Source: Candidatus Omnitrophica bacterium CG11_big_fil_rev_8_21_14_0_20_41_12 (GTDB lineage: Bacteria; Omnitrophota; Gorgyraeia; Gygaellales; Profunditerraquicolaceae). From it: 46,871 bases of DNA. The stretch is taken from positions 1-46,871 of the forward strand of contig PCWB01000003.1 in assembly GCA_002796135.1 (NCBI GenBank), in the 5' to 3' direction. This document shows, in pieces, positions 18,026-27,474 of the stretch (positions within the stretch are counted from its first letter, which is position 1; each line of letters starts with the position of its first letter). A program made the position numbers and the translations under genes. The notes under the pieces were generated by a model, which searched no databases, had not been told where the DNA came from, and was given only the letters and a program-made list of their open reading frames with translations.

Positions 18026-18573
18026 TGATATTAAGAAGTATGATTATTTTTGTTATTTTAATATTTATAATGCTATTTTTTATTTCTAAACAGCTTTTTG
18101 CGAATAGTAAGAACATAGATTATTGTGATATTAGTGATTTTAGTATGCTAAAAGAGAATAACTGTCAGAAATGCAATATTAATATTGGGAAAGATGTTTT
18201 ATATAGAGCTCTTTATCTCGGAAAGTTTAGATACGATAATAGTGGAACTTCTAATGATATTGATGTCAAAATTTTGCTTAGATTATGTGAGGAATGTGCT
18301 AAGAAATGTGACCTTATAGATAAAATGCTTATTTTTTCCAGAGTAGATAATATTTATAATCCTGTTGATAGTTTTGAGCGTAACGATTTAGCTAAATGTT
18401 CTAGCTGTGGGCTAAGGCTGGGAACTGATCCATACTATGTCATTGATGCGCGGGAAGAGAAGGAAGTAAATAATGAGATTGAAATATTAGATACAATAGC
18501 TGTCTTTCAATTATGCGAGAATTGTATGAAGAAATATGATTTATCTAAAATAAAAATAGGTATTTATAAATAA
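18025..18573 (+). CDS. Small cysteine-rich membrane or secreted protein, unknown
   Basis: 182 residues, not recognised. Residues 5-27 are strongly hydrophobic (a signal peptide or anchor). The rest shows a duplicated pattern: CQKC then CEEC (about residues 50-92) and CSSC then CENC (about 130-172), suggesting two four-cysteine zinc ribbon-like modules with similar spacing. Placement after the membrane segment suggests an extracytoplasmic domain, where disulphides are also possible. Composition is much more AT-rich than cysS and tmk on either side. The start overlaps the cysS stop, so it is probably co-transcribed. Confidence 0.65.
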   Translation: MILRSMIIFVILIFIMLFFISKQLFANSKNIDYCDISDFSMLKENNCQKCNINIGKDVLYRALYLGKFRYDNSGTSNDIDVKILLRLCEECAKKCDLIDKMLIFSRVDNIYNPVDSFERNDLAKCSSCGLRLGTDPYYVIDAREEKEVNNEIEILDTIAVFQLCENCMKKYDLSKIKIGIYK

Positions 18574-18590
18574 ATTTAAAGAGAAAACAC

Positions 18591-19199
18591 ATGAAGGGCA
18601 AGTTTATTACATTTGAAGGGTCCGAGGGCTGCGGCAAGAGCACGCAGTCAAGAATGCTTTTTGATTATCTTAAAGTCAAAGGGAAAAAAGTAATTTATCT
18701 TCGCGAACCCGGCGGCGTAAAAGTAAGTGAGCTGATTAGAGAGATCTTGCTTAATCCTAAAAATAAAATATCTCCGGAAGCCGAAACATTGCTTTACATG
18801 GCTGCCCGCGCTCAGGTGGTTGAGGAAATTATCAGGCCTGCGCTTTTGGCAGGCAAAATTGTAGTTTGTGACCGGTTTATGGATTCTACTATCGCCTATC
18901 AGGGTTATGGATTAGGTGTAGATATAAAGTTGATTAAATCTATCGGCAATTTTGCCACCCAAGGAATTAATCCGGATTTAACTATTTTTTTAGATCTGCC
19001 TGTTGTAAGTGGGCTTAAGTACCGGCATAGTTGTAAAGATCGTATTGAGCAACGTTCTATCGGTTATCATGAAAAAGTAAGGAGAGGTTATCTTGCTTTG
19101 GCCAGAAAAGAACCGCGCAGAATTAAAATAGTTAAGGTCGAGGAGAATAAAGTAAGAACTCAAGCTAAGGTCAGGGAGATTGTAAATGCGCTTTGCTGA
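18591..19199 (+). CDS. tmk: Thymidylate kinase
   Basis: Phosphorylates dTMP to dTDP. 202 residues. P-loop FEGSEGCGKST at residues 6-16, the DR(F/Y) motif in VVCDRFMDSTIAYQGYG near 95, and the lid region DRIEQRSIGYHEKVRRGYL near 150. The start ATG follows AAGAGAAAAC. It overlaps holB by 14 nt; the tmk-holB-ricT order is shared with many bacteria, including Bacillus. Confidence 0.94.
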   Translation: MKGKFITFEGSEGCGKSTQSRMLFDYLKVKGKKVIYLREPGGVKVSELIREILLNPKNKISPEAETLLYMAARAQVVEEIIRPALLAGKIVVCDRFMDSTIAYQGYGLGVDIKLIKSIGNFATQGINPDLTIFLDLPVVSGLKYRHSCKDRIEQRSIGYHEKVRRGYLALARKEPRRIKIVKVEENKVRTQAKVREIVNALC

Positions 19200-20142
19200 T
19201 ATTCTAGGCCATGATAAGCCCGTCAGTATAATTAATTCTTATATAGAGGCAAATAGCTTTTCCGGTGGTTTTATTTTTAGCGGCCCGGAAGGGATCGGCA
19301 AGCGCCTGGTTGCCCAAATGGTCTCCCAGAAATTAAACTGCTCAGCTGTTGATAAACCCTGCGGCCTGTGCGAGTCATGCCTTAAGATAGAGAAGTTAGT
19401 GCATCCGGATCTGCATATTATCCAAAACGGCCAAGGGCAAATCAAGATTGATGATATCCGAGGTATTTTACGGGAAGCAAATTTTCGCCCGTATGAAGGA
19501 GCAATGAAGATTTTTATTATCGATGATGCGCATAAGCTTAATCCTGATGCGGCCAATGCCTTGCTTAAGACGCTGGAAGAGCCTCCGAAAGATGCATTGA
19601 TTATTTTAATTACGCATAAACCTCAAAATATTATTAAGACCGTGCTTAGCCGCTGCAAGCGCATAAAATTTTATCCTCTTGCCAGGGCAGGCCTGGAAAC
19701 GGTTTTGCTTAAGGATTATTCTTTGGATAAGCTGACTGCGCATTTTCTCGGGTTTTATGCTGAAGGAAGATTAGGTTTGGCTTTAAAATTGAAGGATTCT
19801 TTAGGGTTAACGCAGAAAAACAAGATATTTGATTCTTTCGTGCTTTCAACAAAGCCTCTTGAGCGTAATTTAATGGAACAAAACAAAGATCAGCTGCACG
19901 ACTGCTTAAATATCCTTGCTTCCTGGTTTAGAGATATTTATCTGCTTAAAGCAGGATTGGCAGATAATGAGATTATACATTTAGACCGCAAGCACGATCT
20001 GTTAAAACTGCTGTCGAAGTTTTCATTTAAACAGCTCGATGATATCATGGCAGCTATTTCAGAAAGCTTGTTGTATTTAGAGAGAAATATTAATAACAAA
20101 TTACTTCTACACAACTTAGGAGCAATATGTCGAGTGATATGA
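19186..20142 (+). CDS. holB: DNA polymerase III delta' subunit
   Basis: Part of the sliding-clamp loader. 318 residues: AAA+ fold with a P-loop GPEGIGKRLVAQ near residue 29, a four-cysteine zinc module (CSAVDKPCGLCESC), and the DDAHKLNPDAANALLKTLEE and SRCKRIKF (SRC) motifs. The C-terminal third is helical (collar domain). It overlaps tmk by 14 nt and ricT by 16 nt, so the cluster is tightly coupled. Confidence 0.9.
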   Translation: MRFADILGHDKPVSIINSYIEANSFSGGFIFSGPEGIGKRLVAQMVSQKLNCSAVDKPCGLCESCLKIEKLVHPDLHIIQNGQGQIKIDDIRGILREANFRPYEGAMKIFIIDDAHKLNPDAANALLKTLEEPPKDALIILITHKPQNIIKTVLSRCKRIKFYPLARAGLETVLLKDYSLDKLTAHFLGFYAEGRLGLALKLKDSLGLTQKNKIFDSFVLSTKPLERNLMEQNKDQLHDCLNILASWFRDIYLLKAGLADNEIIHLDRKHDLLKLLSKFSFKQLDDIMAAISESLLYLERNINNKLLLHNLGAICRVI

Positions 20143-20948
20143 TTTTAGTACAGCTTAGAAATTCCGGCCTGGTCCAACTTTATCAGGCAGGTAACTTAAT
20201 TTTAAAAGCCGGGGACTGTGTGATTGTCGAGCATGATCGGGGCTTAGATTATGGAAGCGTTGTTTTGCCGGGGCATGCCCGCTGTTGTGCAGAGGCCCCT
20301 ACCAGCCCAGCTGAGAAGGCCGTTTCCCAGAGGATTATCCGTTTGGCTAAGGAAAGCGATGTAAAGCAGATCGAAGACAACCTGGTAAAGTCAAAAGAGG
20401 CATATAATGTTTGCGAGAAAAAAATCCTTGAGCATAAGCTGGATATGAAATTGGTAAAAGCAGAGTATTCTTTTGACCGCTCTAAAATCTTGTTTTATTT
20501 TACTTCAGACGGCAGGGTGGATTTTCGTAATTTAGTCAAGGACCTGGCCAAGATGTTTAAGGCGCGCATTGAATTAAGGCAAATTGGGGTCCGGGATGAG
20601 GCTAGATTATTTGGCGGATATGGTTCATGCGGCCGGGAGCTTTGCTGCAAAAAATTTCTGAAAGATTTTGAGCCGGTAACGATCAAAATGGCCAAAGAAG
20701 AAGGCCTGCCCTTAAACCCTCCTAAAATTTCCGGTTTATGCGGAAGACTGATGTGTTGCCTCTCTTATGAATATGAAACTTATAAGATACTTTCTAAAGG
20801 CCTGCCGCATGAAGGGGAGCATATCGGCACCCCGCAGGGGAAAGGTAAAGTTATTAATGTTAATGTTTTTAAACGCTTAGTCAATGTTGAGCTCGAAGAG
20901 GGCGGTTATTTAGAGGTAAGTTATCAAGATAAAATACATGGCAAATAA
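20127..20948 (+). CDS. ricT: PSP1 domain protein, RicT (YaaT)-like
   Basis: 273 residues with the PSP1 C-terminal region. Cysteines are clustered in GSCGRELCCKKFL and GLCGRLMCCLSYEY, the set that in Bacillus RicT (YaaT) takes part in binding iron-sulphur clusters in the RicAFT complex affecting RNA maturation. Position directly after holB mirrors Bacillus. No RicA or RicF gene is adjacent, so the role here is inferred from the family only. Confidence 0.88.
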   Translation: MSSDMILVQLRNSGLVQLYQAGNLILKAGDCVIVEHDRGLDYGSVVLPGHARCCAEAPTSPAEKAVSQRIIRLAKESDVKQIEDNLVKSKEAYNVCEKKILEHKLDMKLVKAEYSFDRSKILFYFTSDGRVDFRNLVKDLAKMFKARIELRQIGVRDEARLFGGYGSCGRELCCKKFLKDFEPVTIKMAKEEGLPLNPPKISGLCGRLMCCLSYEYETYKILSKGLPHEGEHIGTPQGKGKVINVNVFKRLVNVELEEGGYLEVSYQDKIHGK

Positions 20949-22473
20949 ATTCTATATTACTACTCCGATCTATTATGTGAATGCCTCCCCGCATATCGGC
21001 CACTCATACACCAATATCGCCGCAGATACTCTGGCGCGCTATAACCGTAATATTCTGGGCAAAGATAATGTCTGGTTTTTAACCGGCACCGATGAACACG
21101 GCCAAAAGATAAAAAAAGTAGCCGATGAAGCAGGCCTTGCCCCGCTGGAATTTGTCGATAAAATAGTTGTGCAATTTAAAGATCTGTGGAAAAAGCTTGA
21201 GATATCCAATAACGATTTTATCCGTACGACTCAAGACAGGCATGTTAAATTTGTGCAAAAGGCGCTTCAGATTGTATATGACAAAGGGGATATTTACGAG
21301 GGTAAATATGAAGGCTGGTATTGCACTCCCTGTGAAACATTCTGGCCGCTTTCACAGATTAATGAGAATCTCTGCCCGGATTGTAAGCGACTCTTAGAGA
21401 AAATCAGTGAAACCAATTTCTTTTTTAAATTATCGAAATATCAGAATTGGCTGATTAAATATATTAAAGATACCGAGCGAAACCCCGAGCGTATTCATTA
21501 TATTCAGCCTGCCGCAAGAAGAAATGAAGTTTTGGGTTTTTTAGAAAATAATAAATTGGAGGATCTTTGTATCTCGCGTCCGGTCGAACGCTTGAGCTGG
21601 GGGATTCCGCTGCCGTTTAGCCCCAAGCATGTTACCTATGTCTGGTTTGATGCTTTAATTAATTATATCAGCGCAGTTGGGCAGTTTGACGCGCAGAATA
21701 TTTACCACTCTGACTGGTGGGATAAAGATGTGAAAGTTGTACAGTTAGTAGGCAAAGATATTTTAAGGCATCATGCAGTTTACTGGCCGATTATGTTAGA
21801 GGCTTTAGGTATCCGGCAACCGGATACGATATTTGCCCATGGCTGGTGGATGTTTGAGCAGGATAAAATGTCTAAATCGCGCGGCAATGTGGTTAATCCG
21901 GCTGAGGTCATCGATAAATTCGGTATAGATGTCTACCGGTATTTTCTTCTGCGCGATGTGCCGTTTGGCTTAGACGGTAATTTTTCGCAAGATAGCATAA
22001 TTAAAAGATTTAATGGTGATCTGGCTAATGATTTGGGCAACCTGATCTACCGTACACTTACTATGATTGAGAAATATTATGCGGGTAAGATCCCCCAAGT
22101 TGATGTCTATGAAACTCCGTATGATGCCAGTGGTGAAAATATAAAATCTAAGATAAAAGATCTGCACCGGGAAGTTGCTTTGTCGCTTGAATGGGGAAAT
22201 GATTTTAGCCTGGCGCTGGGAAAGATCTGGGAGGTCATTGCTATAACTAATAAATATGTTGAAGAGATTAAGCCCTGGAATCTGGTAAAAGAAAAAAAGG
22301 ATAAGCCGCTCAAAGATTTTATCGGTTTATTAGCGGAGGCGATTAGAAAAATCGGAATCCAGATTGCGCCTTTCATGCCCAAAACCGCAGACTCGATCAT
22401 TTTGCAATTAGGCGGCCAAGAGATTAAAAAAGACGCTCCTTTATTTCCGCGTATTGAGACCAAGAAAAAATAA
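20938..22473 (+). CDS. metG: Methionyl-tRNA synthetase
   Basis: Class I synthetase. 511 residues. HIGH-like motif PHIGHSYTNIAADTLARY near the N-terminus; a zinc knuckle with CTPCETF and CPDCKRL; WFDALINYISAVG; KMSKS loop KMSKSRGNVVNP near residue 310; then an alpha-helical anticodon-binding domain (about 360-505). It lacks the C-terminal tRNA-binding OB domain of longer forms. Overlaps ricT by 11 nt. Confidence 0.95.
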   Translation: MANKFYITTPIYYVNASPHIGHSYTNIAADTLARYNRNILGKDNVWFLTGTDEHGQKIKKVADEAGLAPLEFVDKIVVQFKDLWKKLEISNNDFIRTTQDRHVKFVQKALQIVYDKGDIYEGKYEGWYCTPCETFWPLSQINENLCPDCKRLLEKISETNFFFKLSKYQNWLIKYIKDTERNPERIHYIQPAARRNEVLGFLENNKLEDLCISRPVERLSWGIPLPFSPKHVTYVWFDALINYISAVGQFDAQNIYHSDWWDKDVKVVQLVGKDILRHHAVYWPIMLEALGIRQPDTIFAHGWWMFEQDKMSKSRGNVVNPAEVIDKFGIDVYRYFLLRDVPFGLDGNFSQDSIIKRFNGDLANDLGNLIYRTLTMIEKYYAGKIPQVDVYETPYDASGENIKSKIKDLHREVALSLEWGNDFSLALGKIWEVIAITNKYVEEIKPWNLVKEKKDKPLKDFIGLLAEAIRKIGIQIAPFMPKTADSIILQLGGQEIKKDAPLFPRIETKKK

Positions 22474-22484
22474 ATTTTGTTTTT

Positions 22485-23246
22485 ATGCTAATTGATACCC
22501 ATTGTCATCTTGATTTTCCTCCATTTGAGCCGGACCGCGATGAGGTCATCCAGCGGGCAATCCAGGCAGGCGTAACCAATTTTATAAATATTGGCTCTAC
22601 TTTGGAGTCATCGAGTAATTCCTGTTCATTAGCGCAAAAATACAGCCAGGTGTATGCTACGGTGGGAGTGCACCCGCATGATGCCGATAGCTTTGATATC
22701 CAGGCAGAGAATCAATTAAAGATCCTGGCGCAAAAGAATAAGGTGGTGGCAATCGGTGAAACCGGGCTGGATTATTACCGTAATTTATCCAGTCAGCAAA
22801 ATCAGAAACAGGCATTTATTAAACAGATTGAGTTAGCCAAAGAGTTAAAGCTGCCACTAGTGATACACAGCCGTCAGGCTGAGGCCCAGGTTATGCAGAT
22901 TTTAAAAGCTGCTCTGCCTTTGCCTGCGGTAGTGCATTGTTTTTCCGGGGATGCGGATTTTTTACAAGATTGTTTAGAGTGCGGATTTTTTATTTCTTTT
23001 ACCTGTAATATTACCTATAAAAAAGCTCAAGGCTTAAGAGATATGGTTGCTTTAACTCCGCTTAACAGATTGATGCTGGAAACCGACGCTCCGTATCTGT
23101 CTCCGGAAGGATTCCGGGGTAAACGTAATGAGCCGCTGCAGATAAAATTACTGGCTGAAGAAGTCAGCCGAATAAAAGGTGTTAGTTTTAGCCAGATAGC
23201 GGATAGGACAACTCAAAATGCCAAGGAATTTTTTAATTTAGAATGA
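22485..23246 (+). CDS. tatD: TatD family metal-dependent hydrolase/DNase
   Basis: 253 residues, amidohydrolase fold. Metal ligands: DTHCHLD at the N-terminus, GETGLDYY near 93, LVIHSRQA near 125, VHCFSG near 150, and LETDAPYLSPEGFRG near 203. The family includes 3'-5' exonucleases and D-aminoacyl-tRNA-related hydrolases; the substrate is not predictable. The metG-tatD order is conserved with Bacillus (metS-yabD). The end overlaps the next gene by 4 nt. Confidence 0.93.
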   Translation: MLIDTHCHLDFPPFEPDRDEVIQRAIQAGVTNFINIGSTLESSSNSCSLAQKYSQVYATVGVHPHDADSFDIQAENQLKILAQKNKVVAIGETGLDYYRNLSSQQNQKQAFIKQIELAKELKLPLVIHSRQAEAQVMQILKAALPLPAVVHCFSGDADFLQDCLECGFFISFTCNITYKKAQGLRDMVALTPLNRLMLETDAPYLSPEGFRGKRNEPLQIKLLAEEVSRIKGVSFSQIADRTTQNAKEFFNLE

Positions 23247-24364
23247 GCGCTCAGGTTTCCGTAATTAAATGTGATAGTTATGAGCCCAAAGCCGTTGGGC
23301 AGGCAGTCAGGAATACGGTGAATTTTTTAGGCGGCCTCACGGCTTTCATCAAGCCGGGCTCGTCAGTATTAGTTAAACCGAATCTTTTGATGTCTAAGGG
23401 GCCGGAGTGTGCTATTACGACTCACCCGGAGGTTGTCCGGGCGGTAATTCAGATGTTAAAGGAAATAAATTGCAAGGTTACCGTTGGAGACGGGCCGGCT
23501 GCCTGGGCGAAGTACGCAGAAAACGTAGATGAGGTTTATAACATTACGGGCATGAAGAAGGTTTGCCAAGAAGAAGAGGTTAGGCTGGTTATTCTTGATA
23601 AACGCAGGATGCGCGCCAAATTTCCCCTTACAGTTTTGCTTGATGAATGCGACTATTTAATCAGCCTGCCTAAATTTAAAACCCATGAACTTACTTTGCT
23701 CACCGGAGCAATTAAAAATCTTTTTGGTTTGGTCTCCGGAACCTATAAAATGGAACTGCATAAAAATTATTTTGAGGCTCAAGAATTTGCCAATATACTT
23801 GTAGATATCTATCAAGAGGCCAAGCCGGCTTTGACGATTATCGACGGAATATTAGCCATGGAGGGAGAGGGTCCGGGGACTAGCGGGAAGGCCCGTCAAC
23901 TTAATCTTTTATTGGCTGGTTCTGATTGCGTGGCATTAGATACGGTGATGGCTAAGATCATGGGGATAACTAATCAGGAGGTTTTGTCTACTAAAGAAGC
24001 GGCGCTGCGTGGTTTGGGGGAAGCTCAGATAAACCGGATTGAAATAAAAGGAGAGAACATCGATAAATTAAATATCGCCCCGTTTATCCTGCCGACAACC
24101 TACAATGCCAGAAGAAAGTTACCCCTGCCGGTTAAAACAATGCTTAAGTCTTTGATCAGATATTATCCTTATTGTCTAAAGTCAAAATGTATTCTTTGTG
24201 GCCAATGTGAAAAGATCTGTCCGCATCAATGTATCGCTCTTAAGAATAACGGCATATTTTTCAATTATAAAAAATGTATTGCCTGTTTCTGTTGTCAGGA
24301 AACCTGTCCGGAAGCAGCGATTAAGGTGAAAAAGAGTTTTTTAGCTAAGCTTATGGGGTTATGA
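23243..24364 (+). CDS. DUF362 protein with C-terminal 2[4Fe-4S] ferredoxin domain
   Basis: 373 residues. The DUF362 region (about 10-290) has KPNLLMSKGPECAITTHPEV, PKFKTHELTLLTGAIKNLFG and GEGPGTSGKARQLNLLLAGSD, all typical. Two ferredoxin motifs follow near the C-terminus: CILCGQCEKICPHQ and CIACFCCQETCPEAA. A redox role is indicated by the clusters, but the reaction is unknown. Its stop overlaps the mtnA start (ATGA), so it is translationally coupled. Confidence 0.9.
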   Translation: MSAQVSVIKCDSYEPKAVGQAVRNTVNFLGGLTAFIKPGSSVLVKPNLLMSKGPECAITTHPEVVRAVIQMLKEINCKVTVGDGPAAWAKYAENVDEVYNITGMKKVCQEEEVRLVILDKRRMRAKFPLTVLLDECDYLISLPKFKTHELTLLTGAIKNLFGLVSGTYKMELHKNYFEAQEFANILVDIYQEAKPALTIIDGILAMEGEGPGTSGKARQLNLLLAGSDCVALDTVMAKIMGITNQEVLSTKEAALRGLGEAQINRIEIKGENIDKLNIAPFILPTTYNARRKLPLPVKTMLKSLIRYYPYCLKSKCILCGQCEKICPHQCIALKNNGIFFNYKKCIACFCCQETCPEAAIKVKKSFLAKLMGL

Positions 24365-25419
24365 TGAAGATTAGAACTATAGATTGGAAGAATAATAAGA
24401 TCAGGTTGATTGATCAGACTAAATTACCGTGTAAGTTTGTTTACCTTGATATTGATAACCTGAAAAGTTTATGGCAGGCGATCAAAGAGCTAAAAGTCCG
24501 GGGAGCTCCGGCACTGGGGGCAGCTGCCGGCTTGGGAATGTATTTAGGAGTAAAAGATTATCCGGGTTCTGATTGGCCTGGATTCAGTTTAAAATTAAAG
24601 GCGGTAGCAGAATATATTGCTTCTTCCCGTCCGACAGCCAGAAACTTATTCTGGGGTATTGAAAGGATATGCGGGGTTGCTTTAGAGAATAAAAATAAAC
24701 CTGTGGCCAAGATCAAGCAGATTATTTTTACTGAAACGCAGAAGATCATGCAGGAGGATATGGCTTCTTGCCGTAAGCTAGGCAATTATGGGGCAAAATT
24801 GCTAAAAAATAAAAATCAGATTTTGACAATCTGTAATGCCGGGATCCTGGCAACTATCGATTACGGCACTGCCTTGGGAGTTATTTATTCCGCTTGCCAA
24901 CAAGGTAAAAAAATAAAAGTTTTCTCCTGCGAAACCCGGCCGCTTTTGCAAGGCGCCCGCTTATCTGCCTGGGAGCTGTATCAGCAAGGCGTAGATGTAA
25001 CGATGATCGCCGATAATACTGCAGCACACCTTATGAGTAACGGAAAAATAAATGCCGTAATTGCCGGAGCAGACCGGATTGCCTCAAACGGCGATTCGGC
25101 CAATAAGATCGGCACTTTTAATTTAGCAATTTTAGCTAAGTATCATAAAATTCCATTTTATATCGCGGCGCCCAAAAGCACTTTTGACCTAAAGATTAAA
25201 GATGGCCGGGGTATTGAAATTGAAATGCGCAAGAGAGAGGAAGTAGCCCAGATTTTATTAAAGAAAGATACCGCGCCCAAGGGGGTTAAAGTATTAAATC
25301 CTGCTTTTGACGTTACCCCGCAGCAATTAATCAGCGGCATTATTACAGATTACGGAATTATTCGCAGGCCATTCTTTAAAAATATCCGTAGAATTCTTCG
25401 GAGCGATAAATGCGTTTAA
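24361..25419 (+). CDS. mtnA: Methylthioribose-1-phosphate isomerase
   Basis: Methionine-salvage isomerase converting 5-methylthioribose-1-phosphate to the ribulose form. 352 residues. Active-site cysteine in ILTICNAGILATIDYGTALG near residue 160, substrate motif RPLLQGARLSAWEL, and the catalytic aspartate in IAGADRIASNGDSANKIGT near 240. RGAPALGAAAG in the N-terminal half is also typical. Two consecutive ATG codons are possible starts (24361 or 24364). eIF2B-alpha-like relatives are excluded by the active-site residues. Confidence 0.93.
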   Translation: MMKIRTIDWKNNKIRLIDQTKLPCKFVYLDIDNLKSLWQAIKELKVRGAPALGAAAGLGMYLGVKDYPGSDWPGFSLKLKAVAEYIASSRPTARNLFWGIERICGVALENKNKPVAKIKQIIFTETQKIMQEDMASCRKLGNYGAKLLKNKNQILTICNAGILATIDYGTALGVIYSACQQGKKIKVFSCETRPLLQGARLSAWELYQQGVDVTMIADNTAAHLMSNGKINAVIAGADRIASNGDSANKIGTFNLAILAKYHKIPFYIAAPKSTFDLKIKDGRGIEIEMRKREEVAQILLKKDTAPKGVKVLNPAFDVTPQQLISGIITDYGIIRRPFFKNIRRILRSDKCV

Positions 25420-26348
25420 ATGAGATCGGCGAGTTTGGTTTAATTAAAAGATTCCAGAAGAAGATTAAAAACGACTCTTCGGTAATTAAAGGCAGCGGAG
25501 ATGACTGTGCGGTTTTAAAATGGGACCGGCTTAATTATCAGTTATTTACTACGGATATGATCATTGAGGGGATAGATTTTAAAAAGAATACGGATCTTTG
25601 GCTGGTCGGCAGGAAATCTCTGGGCATCTCAATCAGCGATATTGCCGCCTGCGCAGGTATCCCGCAGCAGGCAGTAGTTGCCCTGGGCCTGCCAAAGAAT
25701 ATGCAGGTTAATCAAATTGACCGATTAGCCAAAGGCATATTTGATTTGGCAAAAAAATTTAATATCAATATTGTCGGGGGGGATATTAGCGCGGCTAACG
25801 AGTTGATTATTAATGTGAGTATGCTGGGCATGGTTGAAAAAAGCAAGCTTTGCTTACGCCAAGGCGCTAAAATCGGCGATTTAATTATGGTTACCGGTGA
25901 GTTTGGAGAGTCCATTAAAGGCAAGCATTTAAAATTCACTCCTCGCATCAAAGAATCCCGGTTTTTGGCGGATCATTTTAAGATTAATGCGATGATTGAT
26001 GTTTCCGACGGCCTGCTTCAGGATTTAGGGCATATTCTAAAGCAGAGCTCGGTGGGGGCGGTTATTTATGAAAGCCTTATTCCTCTGAGCGCTCAGGCAG
26101 ATAATCCGGAGGATGCGCTTTGTTCCGGTGAGGAGTTTGAGCTGTTATTTAGCGCCTCGCGCGACCAGGCTAATAAAATTATTAAGAGCTCTAAATACCG
26201 TTTCAGAGTTATCGGTGAGATTATGCCGAAATCATTCGGCTTAAGGCTGGTTAATTTTAAAAATAAATATTCTAAACTTCTCAATCAAGGGTACTGCGCA
26301 GAGGCGCGTACCGGCTTCTCCGATAAGGCCGGGTACGGGCATTTTTAA
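25410..26348 (+). CDS. thiL: Thiamine-monophosphate kinase
   Basis: Makes thiamine diphosphate from thiamine monophosphate. 312 residues. Metal and ATP motifs: GDDCAVLKWD near 32, TTDMIIEGIDF near 50, GISISDIAACAGIPQ near 72, and a conserved GGDISAANE; the C-terminal MIDVSDGLLQDLGHIL confirms the AIR-synthase-like fold. No other thiamine biosynthesis genes are nearby. It overlaps mtnA by 10 nt and abuts tsaE exactly. Confidence 0.92.
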   Translation: MRLNEIGEFGLIKRFQKKIKNDSSVIKGSGDDCAVLKWDRLNYQLFTTDMIIEGIDFKKNTDLWLVGRKSLGISISDIAACAGIPQQAVVALGLPKNMQVNQIDRLAKGIFDLAKKFNINIVGGDISAANELIINVSMLGMVEKSKLCLRQGAKIGDLIMVTGEFGESIKGKHLKFTPRIKESRFLADHFKINAMIDVSDGLLQDLGHILKQSSVGAVIYESLIPLSAQADNPEDALCSGEEFELLFSASRDQANKIIKSSKYRFRVIGEIMPKSFGLRLVNFKNKYSKLLNQGYCAEARTGFSDKAGYGHF

Positions 26349-26816
26349 ATGGAAAAATTATCCAGATCAGTTAATCAGACCTTAAAGATCGGCAGGCTTA
26401 TTGCGCGTAATCTTCGCGGAGGCGAGATTATCCTTCTATCCGGCTCTCTTGGCGCAGGTAAAACTGTTTTAGCCAAAGGAATCGCTCAGGGGCTGGGGAT
26501 TAATAAGAATAATGTGATCAGCCCGACCTTTGTTTTGTTACGCCTGCACCAGGGTAAACATCTGCTGCAGCATTTTGATTTCTACCGGCTTAGAACCATC
26601 GAAGATATTTTTTCTCTTGGCTATGAAGAATATTTTTATTCGCCAGCTGTAACAATCATCGAATGGCCCGAGCGGTTAAAATTCCTCAAGCCACGCGAAT
26701 TTTTAAAGATTAAGCTGTCTACAAAGCCCGGGGATAAAAGGCATTTAAAGTTCATTGCCAAAGGTAAGAAGCATAAGGAGCTATTGAATAAAATTCATGA
26801 AAATACTCGGCATTGA
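26349..26816 (+). CDS. tsaE: tRNA t6A biosynthesis ATPase TsaE
   Basis: Small P-loop ATPase needed with TsaB, TsaC and TsaD for N6-threonylcarbamoyladenosine at tRNA position 37. 155 residues. Walker A LSGSLGAGKTVLAKGIAQ near residue 32, SPTFVLLRLH, and HFDFYRL with EWPERL further on. It overlaps tsaB by 20 nt, coupling two partners of one complex. Confidence 0.93.
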   Translation: MEKLSRSVNQTLKIGRLIARNLRGGEIILLSGSLGAGKTVLAKGIAQGLGINKNNVISPTFVLLRLHQGKHLLQHFDFYRLRTIEDIFSLGYEEYFYSPAVTIIEWPERLKFLKPREFLKIKLSTKPGDKRHLKFIAKGKKHKELLNKIHENTRH

Positions 26817-27474
26817 TACGACTACTAAATTTCTTTGTCTAGGTGTTGATGTAGACGGGAAGTCTTATGAATATAATCTTGAGGTGGGAAGGCATCTTTC
26901 AGAGTTGCTGGCACCGACAATCCAAAGGGTGGTTTCGGCGCTGGGATTAAAAATAGCCGATATCGATTATTTTGCCTGTGGCCTTGGACCGGGGTCTTTT
27001 ACCGGCATGCGCATTGGAGCAGCGACGATAAAAGGGTTAAGTATTGTAAGAAACAAACCGGTTGTCGGGATATCCTCACTGGATATTTTAGCCAAAAATG
27101 CCGGCCTGACCAACCGCTTGATTGTTACTGCTCTTGATGCCAGGCGCGGGCTGATTTATTGTAGCGCTTATAAATATGAAAAGGGGCTCTTGAAGCGTAA
27201 AAGTGGATATTTGCTTTTGAACTTAGAAGAATTCTTAAAAAAATTTAGCGCTACTAAACCACTTGTTTTAGGAGATGCCCTATCTTTGTACGGGGATAAA
27301 ATATTATCCCGCATAAAAGGCGCAACTCTTTTAGATAAGGATTATTGGCCGCTTAAAGCGCATAATCTTATGGATGCAGTTCTTATAAAAATTAAATCTA
27401 AACAATTTTATTTTGCATCTCAAGTAAAACCAATTTATTTATACCCAAAAGAATGCCAGATAAAAACAAAATAG
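26797..27474 (+). CDS. tsaB: t6A biosynthesis protein TsaB
   Basis: Actin-like-fold partner of TsaD in t6A synthesis. 225 residues. GIDTTTKFLCLGVDVDG at the start and GLGPGSFTGMRIGAATIKGL near residue 68 are diagnostic. The C-terminal half (about 130-225) is less conserved, as usual. TsaD itself is not in this window. The end overlaps alr by 22 nt. Confidence 0.93.
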   Translation: MKILGIDTTTKFLCLGVDVDGKSYEYNLEVGRHLSELLAPTIQRVVSALGLKIADIDYFACGLGPGSFTGMRIGAATIKGLSIVRNKPVVGISSLDILAKNAGLTNRLIVTALDARRGLIYCSAYKYEKGLLKRKSGYLLLNLEEFLKKFSATKPLVLGDALSLYGDKILSRIKGATLLDKDYWPLKAHNLMDAVLIKIKSKQFYFASQVKPIYLYPKECQIKTK

